Assembly: GCA_947000775.1 (NCBI GenBank)
Contig: CAMQGK010000565.1
Coordinates: 4,736,001 to 4,800,000, forward strand
Length of the DNA: 64,000 bases
Direction: 5' to 3'
Source of the DNA: Pterois miles
Lineage: Eukaryota > Chordata > Actinopteri > Perciformes > Scorpaenidae
The notes under the pieces are model-generated. The model was given only the letters and a program-made list of their open reading frames with translations. It was not told the DNA's origin and did no database searches. The position numbers were made by a program, and so were the translations under genes. How positions within the stretch are numbered: the stretch's first letter is position 1; each line of letters starts with the position of its first letter. Below, one piece after another: positions 46,995-59,041 of this stretch.

Positions 46995-47033
46995 AAAATA
47001 AAAATAAAAATGAAAATAAATAAATAAATAAAT
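46995..47033. repeat. (AAAT)n-type A-rich microsatellite
   Basis: AAAT/AAATA units with interruptions. Confidence 0.85.
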
Positions 47034-48344
47034 GCTGGTGGGTGCCCCTCCTCATTTTCTGCATTGAGGTAACAAATAAACAAATAAATAAAGAACTCTT
47101 TTTCTCACACTTTTTCTTCCCGGCCACACGTATTTGTTAATAAAAGTGTAAACACTTGTAAGCCAACAATATCTTGGACCAACTGTTAATTTATATTATA
47201 AGAAATGCAGCTATTTATGACAATAAAATCTAAATTTTTATCTTAAATCAATTGTGATGTCTGATGTGCGCACCAACAAGGCTAGAGCTGGTCCTGATAC
47301 ACTGGGTGAGAACAAATTACTTCAAGAAAGCGAAACTGAAAAAAATATAGAGTTACATATCAGGATATGAAAATTTATATTAAATACAACAGCTCTCTGT
47401 TCAATAGGGAACTTTGTCCAACCTCAGCCAAGCCTAAAATTACCTATATTGATAAAAAAATAATGAAGAAGGGAATAGGGAAAACAATTTGCATTCTAAA
47501 ATCTCCCGCGGTGATAGTTTTGTGTATTGCAGAAAAACTTGGAGCAATTTTCTTACATTTGTACTGAAAGTGAATATATGAAGACTGAAAGTAGAAAATA
47601 CGCCACTCTAAGTGCTTCAGATCTTATTTGCTACAGACATCTTGTGTGTCTATCAGATCAATGTAAATCCCCAGACCCAGTGTGAACGTGACAGAGGCAC
47701 CATGACAGAAAGTGTGTGTGTTATGCTACAGATGATACCTCCATCATGATCATACATGTCATACAGTACATCTGCTTGAGGCCTCCCATGTCACAGGGTG
47801 CTGCTACATGTGCGTGACAGCTGACATTGGCGGACTGTCACTGACAGCTTGTGCCATCGCTGATGTCACCACTAACTAAAACCTAATCACTGACAGCAAA
47901 CTAGAAGCCATTTAACATCAACATCAATGACAGCATCCTCTTTAGCACCGCTCTATACAGACTTACAGATATGAAAATTCCACACAATAGATACCAATTA
48001 AAGCCACGGCCTTCACTTAATTGCCACTGAAGCAACTGGGGGTTAAGTGCTCTGATGAAGGACACCTTGGTGAAAGACACTGGAGAGAGAAGAGCTCTCT
48101 CTATTCTCTCCCTCTGCTTTACATGAGGAAACAATTACGTTGAGGTTTCAGACTGACTATCTCTTTTAACAGTTGTCAGAGTTCCCGCTAAGTAACTGCT
48201 TCCTTCAATGGGAAAGTCCACTTTTGTACATCATGTTATCATGTCATGTTATACATCATGAATCTGCCACGCTAAGCAAATTCTCCAAGTTGTTTTGTGA
48301 CAACAAAACACATCTTGTATTTTTCTATTGTTTGTAGTTTCAGT
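47034..48344. other. Unassigned stretch
   Basis: About 1.3 kb without recognised features. A small palindromic cluster of ATCATG/CATGAT words lies at 48230-48260. Confidence 0.4.
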
Positions 48345-48747
48345 CAGGCTGTTCTCATTCCCAAGGCGTCAAATACCGATGCTTTGTCAAGTTCAATAGC
48401 ACCACATAAGGCGCCCTTCAGCATCTGTGTGAGACACACAGGGCTTTCCATTAACTACGATGTAAACCCATCCGCTGAACAGTAAACGCTCAGAGACGGT
48501 GTGCCGGGAATGTGGTTTGAAGCATGACAAAGACACACAGGTCACTAGTTTATGTCCTGTGTTCACAACGTCACATTTTCACTGTACAAATGTAATAGCA
48601 TTAAGCTGAACTTTGTCATTTTTCTAAACCTAAGTGGTTTTGTTGCCTAAACCTAAGCAAGTGTTTTTGTTAAATCCACAACTTTTAGCATTTGTTTATT
48701 GCGATTGATAAGTGATGACAAAAACACATAGTTTTAATAAGTGTTAA
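48345..48747 (+). repeat. Repeat family G, copy 2
   Basis: Aligns with 9570-10060. Shared blocks are CTGTTCTCATTCCCAAGGCG, GTCAAATACCGA, AAACGCTCAGAGA, TGTCCTGTGTTCAC and CCTAAGTGGTTTTGTTGCCT. The right terminal repeat is not clear in this copy. Confidence 0.5.
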
Positions 48748-48838
48748 GGTTAAGGTAAGGTAAGGTTTTACTGCACTTCCTAGAATTACTTTGAAAAGCC
48801 CTACAATTGTGAGGTGTTTCCCTTTTCTTACAGCAACA
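48748..48838. other. Spacer with GGTAAGGTAAGG
   Basis: Short tandem AAGGT/TAAGG words at about 48745-48765. Confidence 0.4.
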
Positions 48839-49040
48839 GCACAAAGCCACACTAGCGGCTCTGTGATGCTGGATTTAGGCACAGAGGTGCTTTGAACTGA
48901 AAGCAAACGTCAGCATGCTGACAATGATCACGTTAACATGCAAATGTTTAGCAGGTATAATCTTTAGCATGTGTGCAATTCTAGTTAAGTGAATTAGCAT
49001 ATTAACATTAGCTAATTAGCACTAAACACAAAGCTGAGGG
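48839..49040 (+). repeat. Dispersed repeat family J
   Basis: Runs from TCTGTGATGCTGGATTTAGG through GTTTAGCAGGTATAATCTTT to GCTAATTAGCACTAAACACA. It is rich in GCATGCTGAC/AACATGC words. I recall this as a common percomorph repeat; only one copy here. Confidence 0.45.
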
Positions 49041-49148
49041 AATGATTTCACATATTCTAGATCAAAGACCTGATGATGGTGCAAAAGAAACATCAAAACC
49101 AGATGTCTACCATCGGTGATGTGACTGTATTGTAGCTGTGCTGTTAAT
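49041..49148. other. Spacer
   Basis: Nothing recognised. Confidence 0.3.
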
Positions 49149-49156
49149 TTCTTGAC

Positions 49157-49507
49157 TACGGCTGCAACAAACACTTATTGTCATTGTTGATGAATGTGTT
49201 GATTTTTTTTCCCGATTAATTGATTAGTTGTTTTATCTATAAAATATCAGGAAATGGTGAAAAATGTTGATCAGTGTTTCCCAGAACCCAAGATGATGTC
49301 TTCAAATGTCTTGCTTTGTCCAACTCGTAGATATTCAGTTTACTGTCATAGAGGAGTAAAGAAGAAGAAAATATTCACAGTTAAGAAGTTGGAATCAGAT
49401 ATGTTTTTCCTTTTATTATTAATAAATTACTCAAATGGATTAATTGATTATCAACATAGCTGGTGATTAAATGGTTGGCAAATAACTGATTAATCGTTGC
49501 AGCTCTA
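49157..49507. mobile_element. hAT-type MITE, 351 bp
   Basis: Left end TACGGCTGCAACAAACAC; the reverse complement of the right end is TAGAGCTGCAACGATTAATC. The flanking octamers TTCTTGAC (49149-49156) and ATCTTGAT (49508-49515) agree at six of eight positions, consistent with an aged hAT target duplication. ATTAATTGATTA words are frequent inside. Non-coding. Confidence 0.7.
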
Positions 49508-49515
49508 ATCTTGAT

Positions 49516-51066
49516 ATTATACTGCAACAAATCCTCAAACAACAATATACATAATTTTAAATCTTTGTGTGAATTCTTCCTTGCAATCAGAGGAACCACA
49601 GAGAAATTCATCATTTTCCTCATTCAGCCTGTGGAAAGAGCTCAGTGAATACCAGATTTTAGTACTTTATTCATTACTTATCATTGACAAGCGAGAAAGG
49701 CTTCCATCCGGGGTTCAGATTACACTCTGTGTGAGCCTTCAAAAAGCTAATTTCACATCATAGAAGACATCCATTTTGATCCAGCCAAAAAATCTGACTC
49801 CAACATGGAGTGGACGTCTGCATCAATGTCAAAAAACAAATTTGGAGACTTGTAAGATAAGTTGGTGAACAGAACAGTGTGAATGCAAATACTGTGTCAG
49901 ACTGATTACAATCTGGCCATTAAAGTCAGATTTTATTGTCCTCATACTTCAGAGTATATGCTCTAAAGGCAGTACGTCACTTTAGAGATGGGTTTGCCAT
50001 TTACTAAACATCATAGGTGATTGCATACAGACACTACCTACCACTCTCAGAAGTAGGCTAATGCAGGCAATTTTTCCTTCCTAAGTGGAGCAGATAATCG
50101 CTGCAAAACAAATATGACCAAACTACTTGAGAGCCTGCCAGCTATGGGACAACAGAACACATGCTACTCACTGCAACACATCCAAAAAGGCTGCAGGGAA
50201 CCAAGCATTTTCAAAATTCATACCTGTTGTCCCTACCGTCTAAGACAGTCCACAAATATTAGTAAACATCAACAACTCTCTCCCAAACCAAAAACCAAGG
50301 GTGCTAAAACTCACATTTGTGATGTTGTCAAGTATAAACTGTGAAACTGCTCCATAGACGATGAACTGGGATAAATGTTGTACATCACCAGCCTATTTTC
50401 CTTGAAGCCCCCCACACGTATCTGAGAAAACCTGAGCCGTGACATCATCACCTATAAAAAAATATTACAAGTCCTCAAACAAAATCCTCAATTTGAAGGT
50501 GATTAAATCAACGTTCTTTAATGACTAATACGCCTCAGTTTCGTCAACATAAAGTGACAGATTTGCCAAGGAAATGCAGATATTTAATATAAACTTTTTT
50601 ATAAAGTTTCCATATTAGTGCTCCTGTTTATAATTTTTTTTGTTATTGTGGTCAAAAACATGTCATTTAGGGTGCTGTTAGATTGCTGCTAGAACACCCA
50701 CTTAACAAAGGTGCTGCCTCCCTTTTGTGTGCGACAAGCAGGAGAGCAAATAAGTTTTTGATAGTTCGTTAGATAAAACAGGACTTTTAAAAAATCACTA
50801 CACATATTGCTTTCAATAAATTTTGACTTTTGGACTTTACAGTGCCATGGAGTTATTGGGAATGTTTGGATCACACAAGCTTGACACATGCAGCCACCAC
50901 TGGAATCTAATTCTATAAATAGTATAGTAATACTAATATTAATAGCCTATAGCCTGATCTGTATCTGCAACTGTGAAGAATGTGGTCTACTAAGTAGCAA
51001 AAAATATATGTTTTATGTACAGATTTTTGTGTGTTATAATGATTTTAGGTCTGTGTGTGCAAATAT
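49516..51066. other. Unassigned stretch
   Basis: About 1.5 kb with no recognised gene or repeat. Confidence 0.4.
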
Positions 51067-51337
51067 GGGGCTGCACAGGGGTACCGTGGTTAGCGGTGTC
51101 AACTCAGCACGCAGGTTGCAGGTTTGAATTCGGCTTGGGGCCTTTCTATGTGGAGTCCAAAGACATTCAGATTAATTAATGCCTGTAAGAGAGTGTGAGC
51201 GTGTCTGTCTCTATGTGTCGGCCCTGTGATAGTGTGGTGACCTGTCCAGGTCCAGTCAACGTCAGCTGGGCTGATCAGCTCCAGCCCTGTAATCCTGAAT
51301 GGGATAAGAGTTGCTGATAATGGATGAATGGATGGAT
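51067..51337 (+). mobile_element. tRNA-derived SINE with (GGAT)n tail
   Basis: A box-like CGTGGTTAGCGGTGT and B box-like GGTTTGAATTC (about 51119-51129) form the tRNA-type head. The body has CTTTCTATGTGGAGTCCAAA, GTGTGTCTGTCTCTATGTG-like sequence and GGTGACCTGTCCAGGTCCAG, and the tail reads GGATGAATGGATGGAT. Same family as 32484-32814, but with both promoter boxes and a deletion in the body. The B box carries C-to-T decay. Confidence 0.8.
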
Positions 51338-51589
51338 CAGAGTTTATAACCTCTGACATCACAAGACTTCTCTGGCTTTGAGAGAGAGGAGCTCCTGTTC
51401 ACACTTAATGAACTGTACCAGTCATTAGAAATAACATACTGGATTTTTTTCATTTAGGTGTGTTCCCCTTTAACATCAGTCAGAGCTCCGCCCACTCTAC
51501 CTGTGCTGTGGCACTGCTGCTGCACACCTGATGCTGCTTTTCAGGGAACATTCACCTACCAACAGTATACAAATGGTACTTCAGAGCAG
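51338..51589. other. Spacer before the diverged array
   Basis: No recognised repeat. Ends in sequence that precedes a consensus splice-donor word at 51637. Confidence 0.3.
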
Positions 51590-52223
51590 CTTTATGGAGC
51601 ATTATTCACTGGTTGACGTTGGTGCGTCTCTCCTCAAAGGTAAGTGTCCCTTTCTAGCTGTTTGCTGCTAAGTGGCATATTGTGAGTTGGCTTGAGGCCT
51701 TGCTTGTGTGCTTATGGCTGCCAATGCTGCTTTGGTGTTTGATGCTTGTTTTGCTTGACTTCTGGCTCCTAACTTCTGCTGCTGTCATATATGATGCATT
51801 TTGAAGGGTATTAATTGTTAATCAGTTTGCTGTAGTGGTAGAGCTTATTTTCTGTTTGTGGTGATGCTATTGATTTACTAGTGGGGAAATAATCGTGACA
51901 CACTTTCTTCACACATATTTAGCTAAACATAAGAACTATTTCCCACAAAGCTGTTGGCTGATGTGTCAGTTTGCTGTAGCTTACCGTTCTTTATTTTTAA
52001 ACTCCTATCCATGTAAGCCTACTGATGGACACCATGTGCTCGCCAATATGGCTTCCCATGCAATGCTGATGTTTTATGCTTGTCTGCTGGCTGTTTTGCT
52101 TTGACTGCTCTGACTTGTCTGGTGATGCATACATGCTGTTTATTTAATACAGATATTTGAGTTTTGTGTGTTACAAAACTAAATTAGTTTTGTAATACAT
52201 TTCTCTCATAGTTGTTGCCATTG

Positions 52224-52253
52224 CTTTTTTTTTTATTATTTTTTTTTTTTTTT
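52224..52253. repeat. Poly-T tract
   Basis: T-rich run with one ATTA interruption. Confidence 0.85.
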
Positions 52254-52610
52254 ATAATTTTCCTGTAATATGGCCTTCATGGGTATTCAAAGTAACCTTT
52301 GACACAATGTATGCTGTCATGGTTGCATGTTTTCCTCCCACTTATTATTCAGCCAAGCATCACAAACATCTCACTCAGCACTGGCTTTATCTCATTGCTT
52401 ATTTATTGCTCTTGCATTGACAGTCTTAAGCTCTTATCCATGTACTGATAATCACCTTGGCTTTGTTCAGTCACTTTTTGTGTGTCACAATATGGCTGCT
52501 GATCCTGCTTTGCTGTTTTGTGCTTGTCTGCTGGATGCTAATTTCTGCTGTTGTCTCTTACGTGCAGTGTGTGCAACGGTTGGTAGATTTCTGCATTGCT
52601 TTGGGGGTTG

Positions 52611-53251
52611 TCTAACTCAAGGGTTAGAAAACTTTTTGGGGCCCGGGACCCCTTATAGGGGAGAAAAATTTCCAAGGAGGGGGGTCCCTGGAAACTTTTT
52701 TCTTCTCTTAACTGTAACACAGATTATGCTTGCTACCGTTTGTATTATAAAACTTATTAACCTAAATACTTCTTTCACAGTGATATACAGACACACATTT
52801 AAATTTGAATCATGTTAAGATGAGACGGTTCTTTATTCGTCCCTCAGCTGGGAAATTTGCAAAAGTATAGAATGGTAATACCAATTATATACCTTTTTTA
52901 AACAGAGACTCATCTTGACAGCATTAATAGCCTACATTTTAGGCAATTGATCTTAGTTAGCAACACTGGTATAATAAATCCAGATGTTTAAACCAGTCTA
53001 AATGCTTTAACTTTAAAATAATTAACTTATTACTGTGTGTCACAATTATCTCAGAGCTTCTGTTGGCCTAAAGCTAACGTAGGTGGCAGTAATGGACACA
53101 GTATGCTTGTTTTACTAGTGCAAATGGTCTCCATCTGTAGATATATACTTTTTAATGATACAGCGCAATTTTATAATTTGTAGCAAATTATTTCACAGAG
53201 TACCACTGACACCAGGGGGTCCCTGGACCCCTCTTTGAGAATCACTGGTCA
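52611..53251. mobile_element. Element inserted in the array, GGTCCCTGG-type ends
   Basis: Left end: TTAGAAAACTTTTTGGGGCC and GGGACCCC. The reverse complement of the right end: GATTCTCAAAGAGGGGTCC and AGGGACCCC. This resembles a fish DNA element whose ends read ...GAGAATCACTG. It contains a degraded LINE tail at 52814-52872. It breaks a unit of the surrounding array, which accounts for the one long spacing (52491 to 53451). Confidence 0.45.
52814..52872 (-). mobile_element. Degraded LINE 3' tail
   Basis: GTTAAGATGAGACGGTTCTT then TATTCGTCCCTCAGCTGGG resembles the reverse complement of the LINE end at 4983-5037 with many substitutions. Confidence 0.5.
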
Positions 53252-55290
53252 TCTGGCACTCATGAGTATGATGAGCTCGACCTCAGTGGTAATGTAATAG
53301 AAAAGTGGCCCTAAATGCCTCTATGAGCTGAAAACTAGAATTACCAGAGTGTTGTGTCTTCAGTTTGGCAGCTCGAAGAAAAGAGTTTACTTGCTCAACC
53401 AGCATGTATGGCTTGCCTTTGTTTAGTTTGTGTTAAGTTCTTGACAATATGGCTGCTAATGCTGCTCTGCTGTTTTATGCTTAGCTGGTAATTTCTGCAG
53501 CTGTCACCTGTGTGCAGTAGCATGAATTGTGAATTAATTCGTTGCTGTTGAGCTCATTTTTCTTTAAGTTTGTGTTTCTTTTTCTTTTGCAGTATGTTGC
53601 TTTCATGCTGTTGACGGATGCAGTGGTGAACTATGAATACTCATGTTTGAGTGTAACATATTTCCCTTGTGGTTGTGAGGGATGTTTACTGGCTCACTGG
53701 TTACCTATTGGTTTCCAGTAGAGAGTAATATTGTATATTGGATTCAAGGATGTAAACATGAGTGTAGTCTTGCTCGCAGCTCATTTATGTAATTATTTCC
53801 CTGTAATATTGGCTTCCCAATATGGTTTTTGTTACATATAATGTAGCTTGTCATATTATTTCCCCCACATACTTCATATTAAGCATAGCATTAGAAATAT
53901 TGAACTCAAAGCAAGTTTGCTTTACTGCTTTTCTCTTGTTACTATTAAGCTTGAATCTATATGCTGATGGTCATCTCTGCTCTGTTCAGTCAGTGTTTGG
54001 GTGCTTGAAAATACAGCATCTGGCCCTGCTGGAGTGTTTTATGCTTATTTGTGCATCTTTGCTGGCTGCTTCTGTTATCATCTATGTCCTGTATGTGCAA
54101 CAGTATTAATTTGCCATTGTTAAGGTTGTTAGTTTGACTTGCTTTAATGCTGCTGATTGTTGTTGTGAATTATAAATACTCATGTCTGAGTATTCACAGG
54201 CGACATCTTTGCCTGGTTGTTGCTGTGACTGTAATCTTGTTTGAATCCCATTCAGATCATTTCCCTGTGATATTTGCTTCATGGGAAGCTCAACATGGCC
54301 CACAAAGGCCATATGTAGGTGGCCATGGTCACATCTCTTTTTTTCCACAAAATCGTCAACCATTTGCTTCAAGCTGGAATCTGGAGTTTTCATTGTGTGA
54401 CATGTGCAGCTCTGGATCTCCAGCATCTCCTCTGAAAGGGATTACTTCAACGCTCCGCTTCACAAAGGTAAGTGCCCAATTACTGCTTTTGCCAACATGC
54501 ATATCATAAGTTGATGTCTTGGTATTGTTCATTTACTGTTTGTGTCCTTGTCTATGGCTGCTTTGCTGTTGAAGGGAAGTTTTGTGTTTGTATGCCGGCT
54601 GTTAATTTCTGCTGTTGTCATCTATCTGTAGTACGTGCAATAGTTTTGTGTTGTTGTTTTGGCTGAGCATATTGTTCTCTAGGTGGCTGGATGATAATGA
54701 TGTATGTCGTGGTAAAGTATGAGTACATATTTATTTACTGTGGTTGTATTGACTGCATGGATGTAAACATTGCAGTAGTGTTAGGATTGTTTGAGTTGTT
54801 GTCCATCATGTATCTATACAACTGACTGCATGAGGAACTCAACGTGGCTTTTGTCACATAACAGGTTGTCATGTTCACATTGTCTCCACACACGTCATTC
54901 AGTTGAACATTAGACAGAATCAACTTAAAGCAAACAGCTTGCTTCATTATTTTTTTCATTGTCACTCTTAGTCACCTTGGCTGTGCTCAGTCTGTGTTAT
55001 TGTGCTTCACAATATGGCTGCTGGGCCTGCTGGTGATTTCTTCTGCCATCGTCCTTGTGCCGTATGTGCAACAGTATTTGTTTTTATTTCTCTGACTTGC
55101 TTTTTGATGCCTCTGATTCGTGCTAGATATTAGCTTCATGTGAACCTCAACATGGTGTTTGCCACTCAAAGGGTGCACTGCCATATTCATATTTCTCTTC
55201 CCACACTTTATATCTGTTTGCCTCTCGTGGAGAGTTGTATATTGGCTTCATGGATATAAACATGACCGCAATCTTGCACACCGCTGATTC

Positions 55291-56394
55291 ACATAATTAT
55301 CTCCCTTTTGTGGCTTTTGTGAAGGACAAGATAGGTTGACATGAAAGGAGGTTTCACATGCTTCAACCGTTTCACAAGGAATAGTCAGTCCTCTGCTCAC
55401 AGAATAGAGCAATCTTGTAACAGGCAAAGGTTCACATACAAGGTCCAAATCACACTGGAGCACACAGATATAAGGCAATCAACTTTATTAAAGCCTAATG
55501 TTTTGATGCCACATGCTTCTTCATCAGATTCAAACAGATCTGTGACTCGTATTCTCTTGAATAACCCCCCCTAACCGGGAACTGATTCAGCACAGGCTGG
55601 AAAAATGGGGAGGGAACAATAAGCTGCATGTAGGCAGGTTAAATCATATCATATATCATCATAATCGTATCCTAGAATAAAAATAGAAAAGTAAAAGCAA
55701 ATATTGGATACAAACTGCACAAAGTTTAATTTATTCTGATAAGAAATGTTGTTACTGTTATTCATATAATGTATAATTTTAAAGCTGTCTTTGTGCTCTT
55801 TATGCTGGATTATCTGTGGGCACGTCAGATCAATATGAAGTTAGTTATAAGGCTATTTACAGTGGCATGCAGAATCTGACCCATTGCAGCATTAGAGGTC
55901 AAAGGTCAAATTTTCTTGACTTCAGTGTCATGAATATGTGACTGATAAATTATAGTCTAAGCTTTAAAATGATATGACTTAATGATATTCTGTGTTGCTT
56001 ACCCTCTTCTTAATTGTATCTAAAATGGCGAAAAACACTAAAGAATTGTAATGATGGAGGGATGAAAAAATGAGTGACAGAACATAGAAAGCTGCCATTG
56101 CTGCAACATTATCATGCGTTTTCCAACACTACGGACATAGACCTTTTTAAAATAAGATCACTATGAGACATGGTCCGTCCAGATTGGCACAGTGGACACA
56201 TTTTGGGGGTCAGGCTCATGGACTAATACCTCCACCTCCAGGGTACGGTGTTCTGAATCAGTGAACTCAACACTGTTGAACCATCAGGACTTCCTGCTCT
56301 TACAGGCTAGGTTGTCATATTCCCATTTTCTCTACACACTTCACATTCAGCAAAACAATAGCAAGATATTTGACTTCTTTGCATTTTTGTTCTT
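55291..56394. other. Mostly unassigned; retroelement-like end at 55480-55560
   Basis: On the minus strand, CTGATGAAGAAGCATG followed by CAAAACATTAG and AATAAAGTTG resembles a fish retroelement 3' end. About 56320-56394 carries another copy of the array block CACACTTCACATTCAGCAAA. Confidence 0.3.
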
Positions 56395-56591
56395 TGCCTT
56401 TTTTGCATTTCACCCTGTATTGTATATACCAGTTCTGCACTGATGCAAGATATGTAGTGGGCCTGTGATAGCTACCACTGCAACACTATTGTGCTGCATG
56501 ACACTTCCGGTTGCTAATGTTGTACAGGAATTCATTTCTACTCTTTTAAGTCATTCGGTTGAACCCGCGTCTGGAAGTAGCATGATAACAA
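56395..56591 (+). repeat. Long direct repeat, copy 1
   Basis: About 197 bp nearly repeated at 60532-60728, roughly nine positions in ten alike by eye. Includes CACCCTGTATTGTATATACC and GGAAGTAGCATGATAAC. Confidence 0.8.
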
Positions 56592-57831
56592 GCGAGTGGC
56601 CATTGTGTCCTGAGGCACAGCAGGGGTGACATTGAGCAGATTCTGCAGAGCTCCAAGGCGATATGGACTTACAACCTCAGTGAAGTGCCCGAGCAAGGGG
56701 AAAGCAGAAGAAATCCTCTTTCTTCTTTTCCCTAACACGGGACTGAGCTGGCAGTAGTACAAGGCTGGGATAAATGGAAGTACATCAGAGTGGAGGGATG
56801 AGATTATCCTGGTTGGGATTTGGATTGGGACTTTGAGGAAATGCTGAAGGTGGGAGTACAGACGAAGTTCTCACCTATAAGCTACTGCCGGCTGGTAGAG
56901 AGCGGTCGACTGAAAGATGAGAGGAAAGCCTGAGATATAGAATGTTCCCATCATTTTTCTCTAGTCTGTGCAAAGAAAAATGGACATAAACTGTGAGAGT
57001 GACTGTGTTAGAAAGTGTAAGATATTGGGCCAGTTTTATGTAGTTCATTTCAAACTGGTACAGTACAGCACTACATCTACACGTTATGAATACTTATGTG
57101 GTCGTAAAAGCAATTATTTGTGCACAATTAGACATTTTGCTGGTTCCATTAATTACAATTCCCATGCTTATACATGCAATTAGAGGCACAAACAAACAGT
57201 TTAGTGTGTGCATCTCGGAATATTTCAAGGACCAATTAAGACGTCCTCCTCACTTTCTGGGGTTTGCGTAAGCAGAGTTCTCCAGGGCTCATTGGCGCAG
57301 CAAGAGTATGTAAACCTCCTGCTCTGACCTCGTGACATTGCTGCTGGTGCTGTGAAGATTAGCAAATGGTAAGCATTACATTATTAAGAAAAGTCGTAGC
57401 GACTGCAGTACGGTGCTTAGCGCTCACATGGTCCTCTGCCACATTAGCAACCTATCAAAAAGTGCATCATTAAATTTTCACAACTCTTGAACAGCTTTTG
57501 TCTTTGCTGTGCCATATCCATTCAAGTATTGCCATTTGAAGTAACAAAATACATGATGAAGCAGGATTTAATGTCTACTTTTTGTTTTCTGAAAGTGAGT
57601 TGTTTTAACCACATGCAAAGAAGCTCAAGCAGCAAATTTGCCGCCAAGACCGCATGTCGAGTGGGTATTTTTAAATGTGATGACTTGATTTATGTATTGT
57701 CCTCTTGACCCATGATGTGCTGCAAAATACGCTTCAGCGAGACTTCTCATATTGACTGGTTGAGCCAGTCAGTGTGAGCCACCACGTCACAGTGGTCATT
57801 GCAAGGATGTGTCATCCATACTGTCTTGTCA
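56592..57831. other. Unassigned, candidate regulatory stretch at 57190-57480
   Basis: No repeat or gene recognised. 57190-57480 has a single-copy look and a GGACCAATTAAGACG motif. Confidence 0.35.
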
Positions 57832-58366
57832 CATCAAGTCAAATTGGTTATTATAGCCAAATATCACAAAGCATGCCTCCAAGGGTTGTGCATACAGTAT
57901 CATAAAAACAACAATGTGCAACATTAGAAAATCACAACATACAGTATTTAAGTGATATAATCTACAAACAAAGCATATGGCTTCCTTTAAGCCTACTTAC
58001 TTTACTCCAAAGAAGGGAGGTAAGAACAGGCTCTACCACCTACTGATATTAAATTTATTTTTGGAATAGTCAGACTGCCATTTTCTGATTATAAAACACT
58101 AGCAGGTATATGAGGTGTGACTAGGGGTGATAAGAAAGTTGGTGCAGGTCTGTAATATTTTATAAGTAAAGGTCTGATCTAGCATGTACAGGGAGCCAAT
58201 GTAATTACATAAGTACAGGGTTATATGATCACATTTTCTAGTTGTGGTTAATATCCTGGCAGCAGTATTTTGCACAAGTTGTTGTTGTTTGCTAATAGTT
58301 GATTTATGTAAACCAGGGAGAAATGTATTGCAGTAATCAAGCCTAGATGAGACAAATGCATGAAAT
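57832..58366 (-). mobile_element. LINE 3' fragment with its own tail
   Basis: Minus-strand order: reverse-transcriptase C-terminal coding region, stop, 3' UTR, then GTGATATTTGGCTATAATAA and a TTTGACTTGATG terminus (57832). In fish LINEs the end usually reads GTGATATTGGGCTATATAAATAAA plus a short (TTGA)-type tail. It is distinct from the (TATCT)n-tailed LINE at 4.5 kb. Confidence 0.75.
58099..58365 (-). pseudogene. LINE reverse-transcriptase C-terminal fragment
   Basis: An 88-codon open frame, without a start codon, that begins HAFVSSRLDYCN and continues QQLVQNTAARILT, CDHIT and TYKIL. This matches the well-known tail of many fish LINE polymerases (SSRLDYCN, LQLVQNAAARLLT, HITPVL, FKIL). It lies just after the reverse-transcriptase palm and thumb, which are absent, so the copy is 5'-truncated. 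A TAG at 58099-58101 ends the frame. The next expected block appears in shifted frames down to about 57990 (IPKINLISVGGRA, compare VPRTRLKTKGDRAF), so the true end of the ancestral protein lay further on. The usual HWLPV motif is eroded to YIGSLY, which suggests substantial age. The fragment is non-functional. Confidence 0.75.
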
Positions 58367-58950
58367 GAAGTGTTTCAGCATCAACCATGGAAAGAATGGG
58401 ACAAATCTTGGCAATGTTTCTCAAGTGGAAGTCTATGTAATATTATTCATAAGTCTGTCTTTTTTTATTTTACAAGTTTATTGGAGTGGACTTCACATAA
58501 ATCTGATGCTTGCCAAGGAGGAGGGAGAGGCAAAAAAAGCACTCTAAAGCATGGCATACTACGACTAAACCTAAGGGGACGCACCCTGTTCTTCCTTGAT
58601 AATGTGACACTGAACATCAAATCTGTGTTGAAATATGCAAGTGGCGAGTTAGTAACATTACCTGTTCGTAGCAGGTGGGCAGTACAGTCCTGCTTGTTAA
58701 ATAGCAGAGCTACTAACGTTAACGGAGGTACCGTTGAGTCATTATGAGACGTTCACTGTCTGCTCAGCATAGTGACCATCGGGTGAAGGTAAATTATGTT
58801 ATCATGATGTGTTCAAATGTAATCTTTTAAAATTAAGTTTTTGACAAGAAACTTGAATGAATCCAGTTGTTTTATTATTGATGTGAAAACATGTTCAAAT
58901 AGATATTAGAGAGGGAATTATGACCCATTTACTTCCTAACATGAGCTCTG
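58367..58950. other. Unassigned, maybe interior of a hAT element
   Basis: No recognised motif. It leads up to the hAT-like end at 58951-59041. Confidence 0.3.
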
Positions 58951-59041
58951 TATTTTGTTTTTTACGGTGGTATCGAGAATTGTGGAATTTCACTGGTATT
59001 GGTATCGACCACTATATTTCTGGTATCGTGACATCCCTACT
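58951..59041. mobile_element. hAT-like MITE end
   Basis: GGTATCGAGAATTG, GGTATTGGTATCGACC and ATCGTGACATCCCTACT form the right end typical of fish hAT elements whose termini read AGGGATGTCACGATACC. The left end was not located. Confidence 0.45.

Larger units (their letters stand above)
51590..55290 (+). repeat. Strongly diverged tandem-like array
   Basis: Recurrent blocks in the same orientation: AATATGGCTGCT-type words followed by GCTGTTTTATGCTTGTCTGC and AATTTCTGCTGTTGTC (near 51717, 52048, 52491, 53451, 54010, 54555 and 55010); a CCACACTTCATTCAGC-AAACAT block (near 51898, 52338, 53866 and 54891); TGAATACTCATGTTTGAGTG (53631) and its relative at 54171; and TTGGCTTCATGGATATAAAC (55234) and relatives. 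Spacing varies from about 0.33 to 1 kb because units have lost or gained parts. The thymine/guanine bias (TGCTGCTTT) is uniform. No coding frame persists across units. Later insertions lie at about 52611-53251. Confidence 0.6.
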
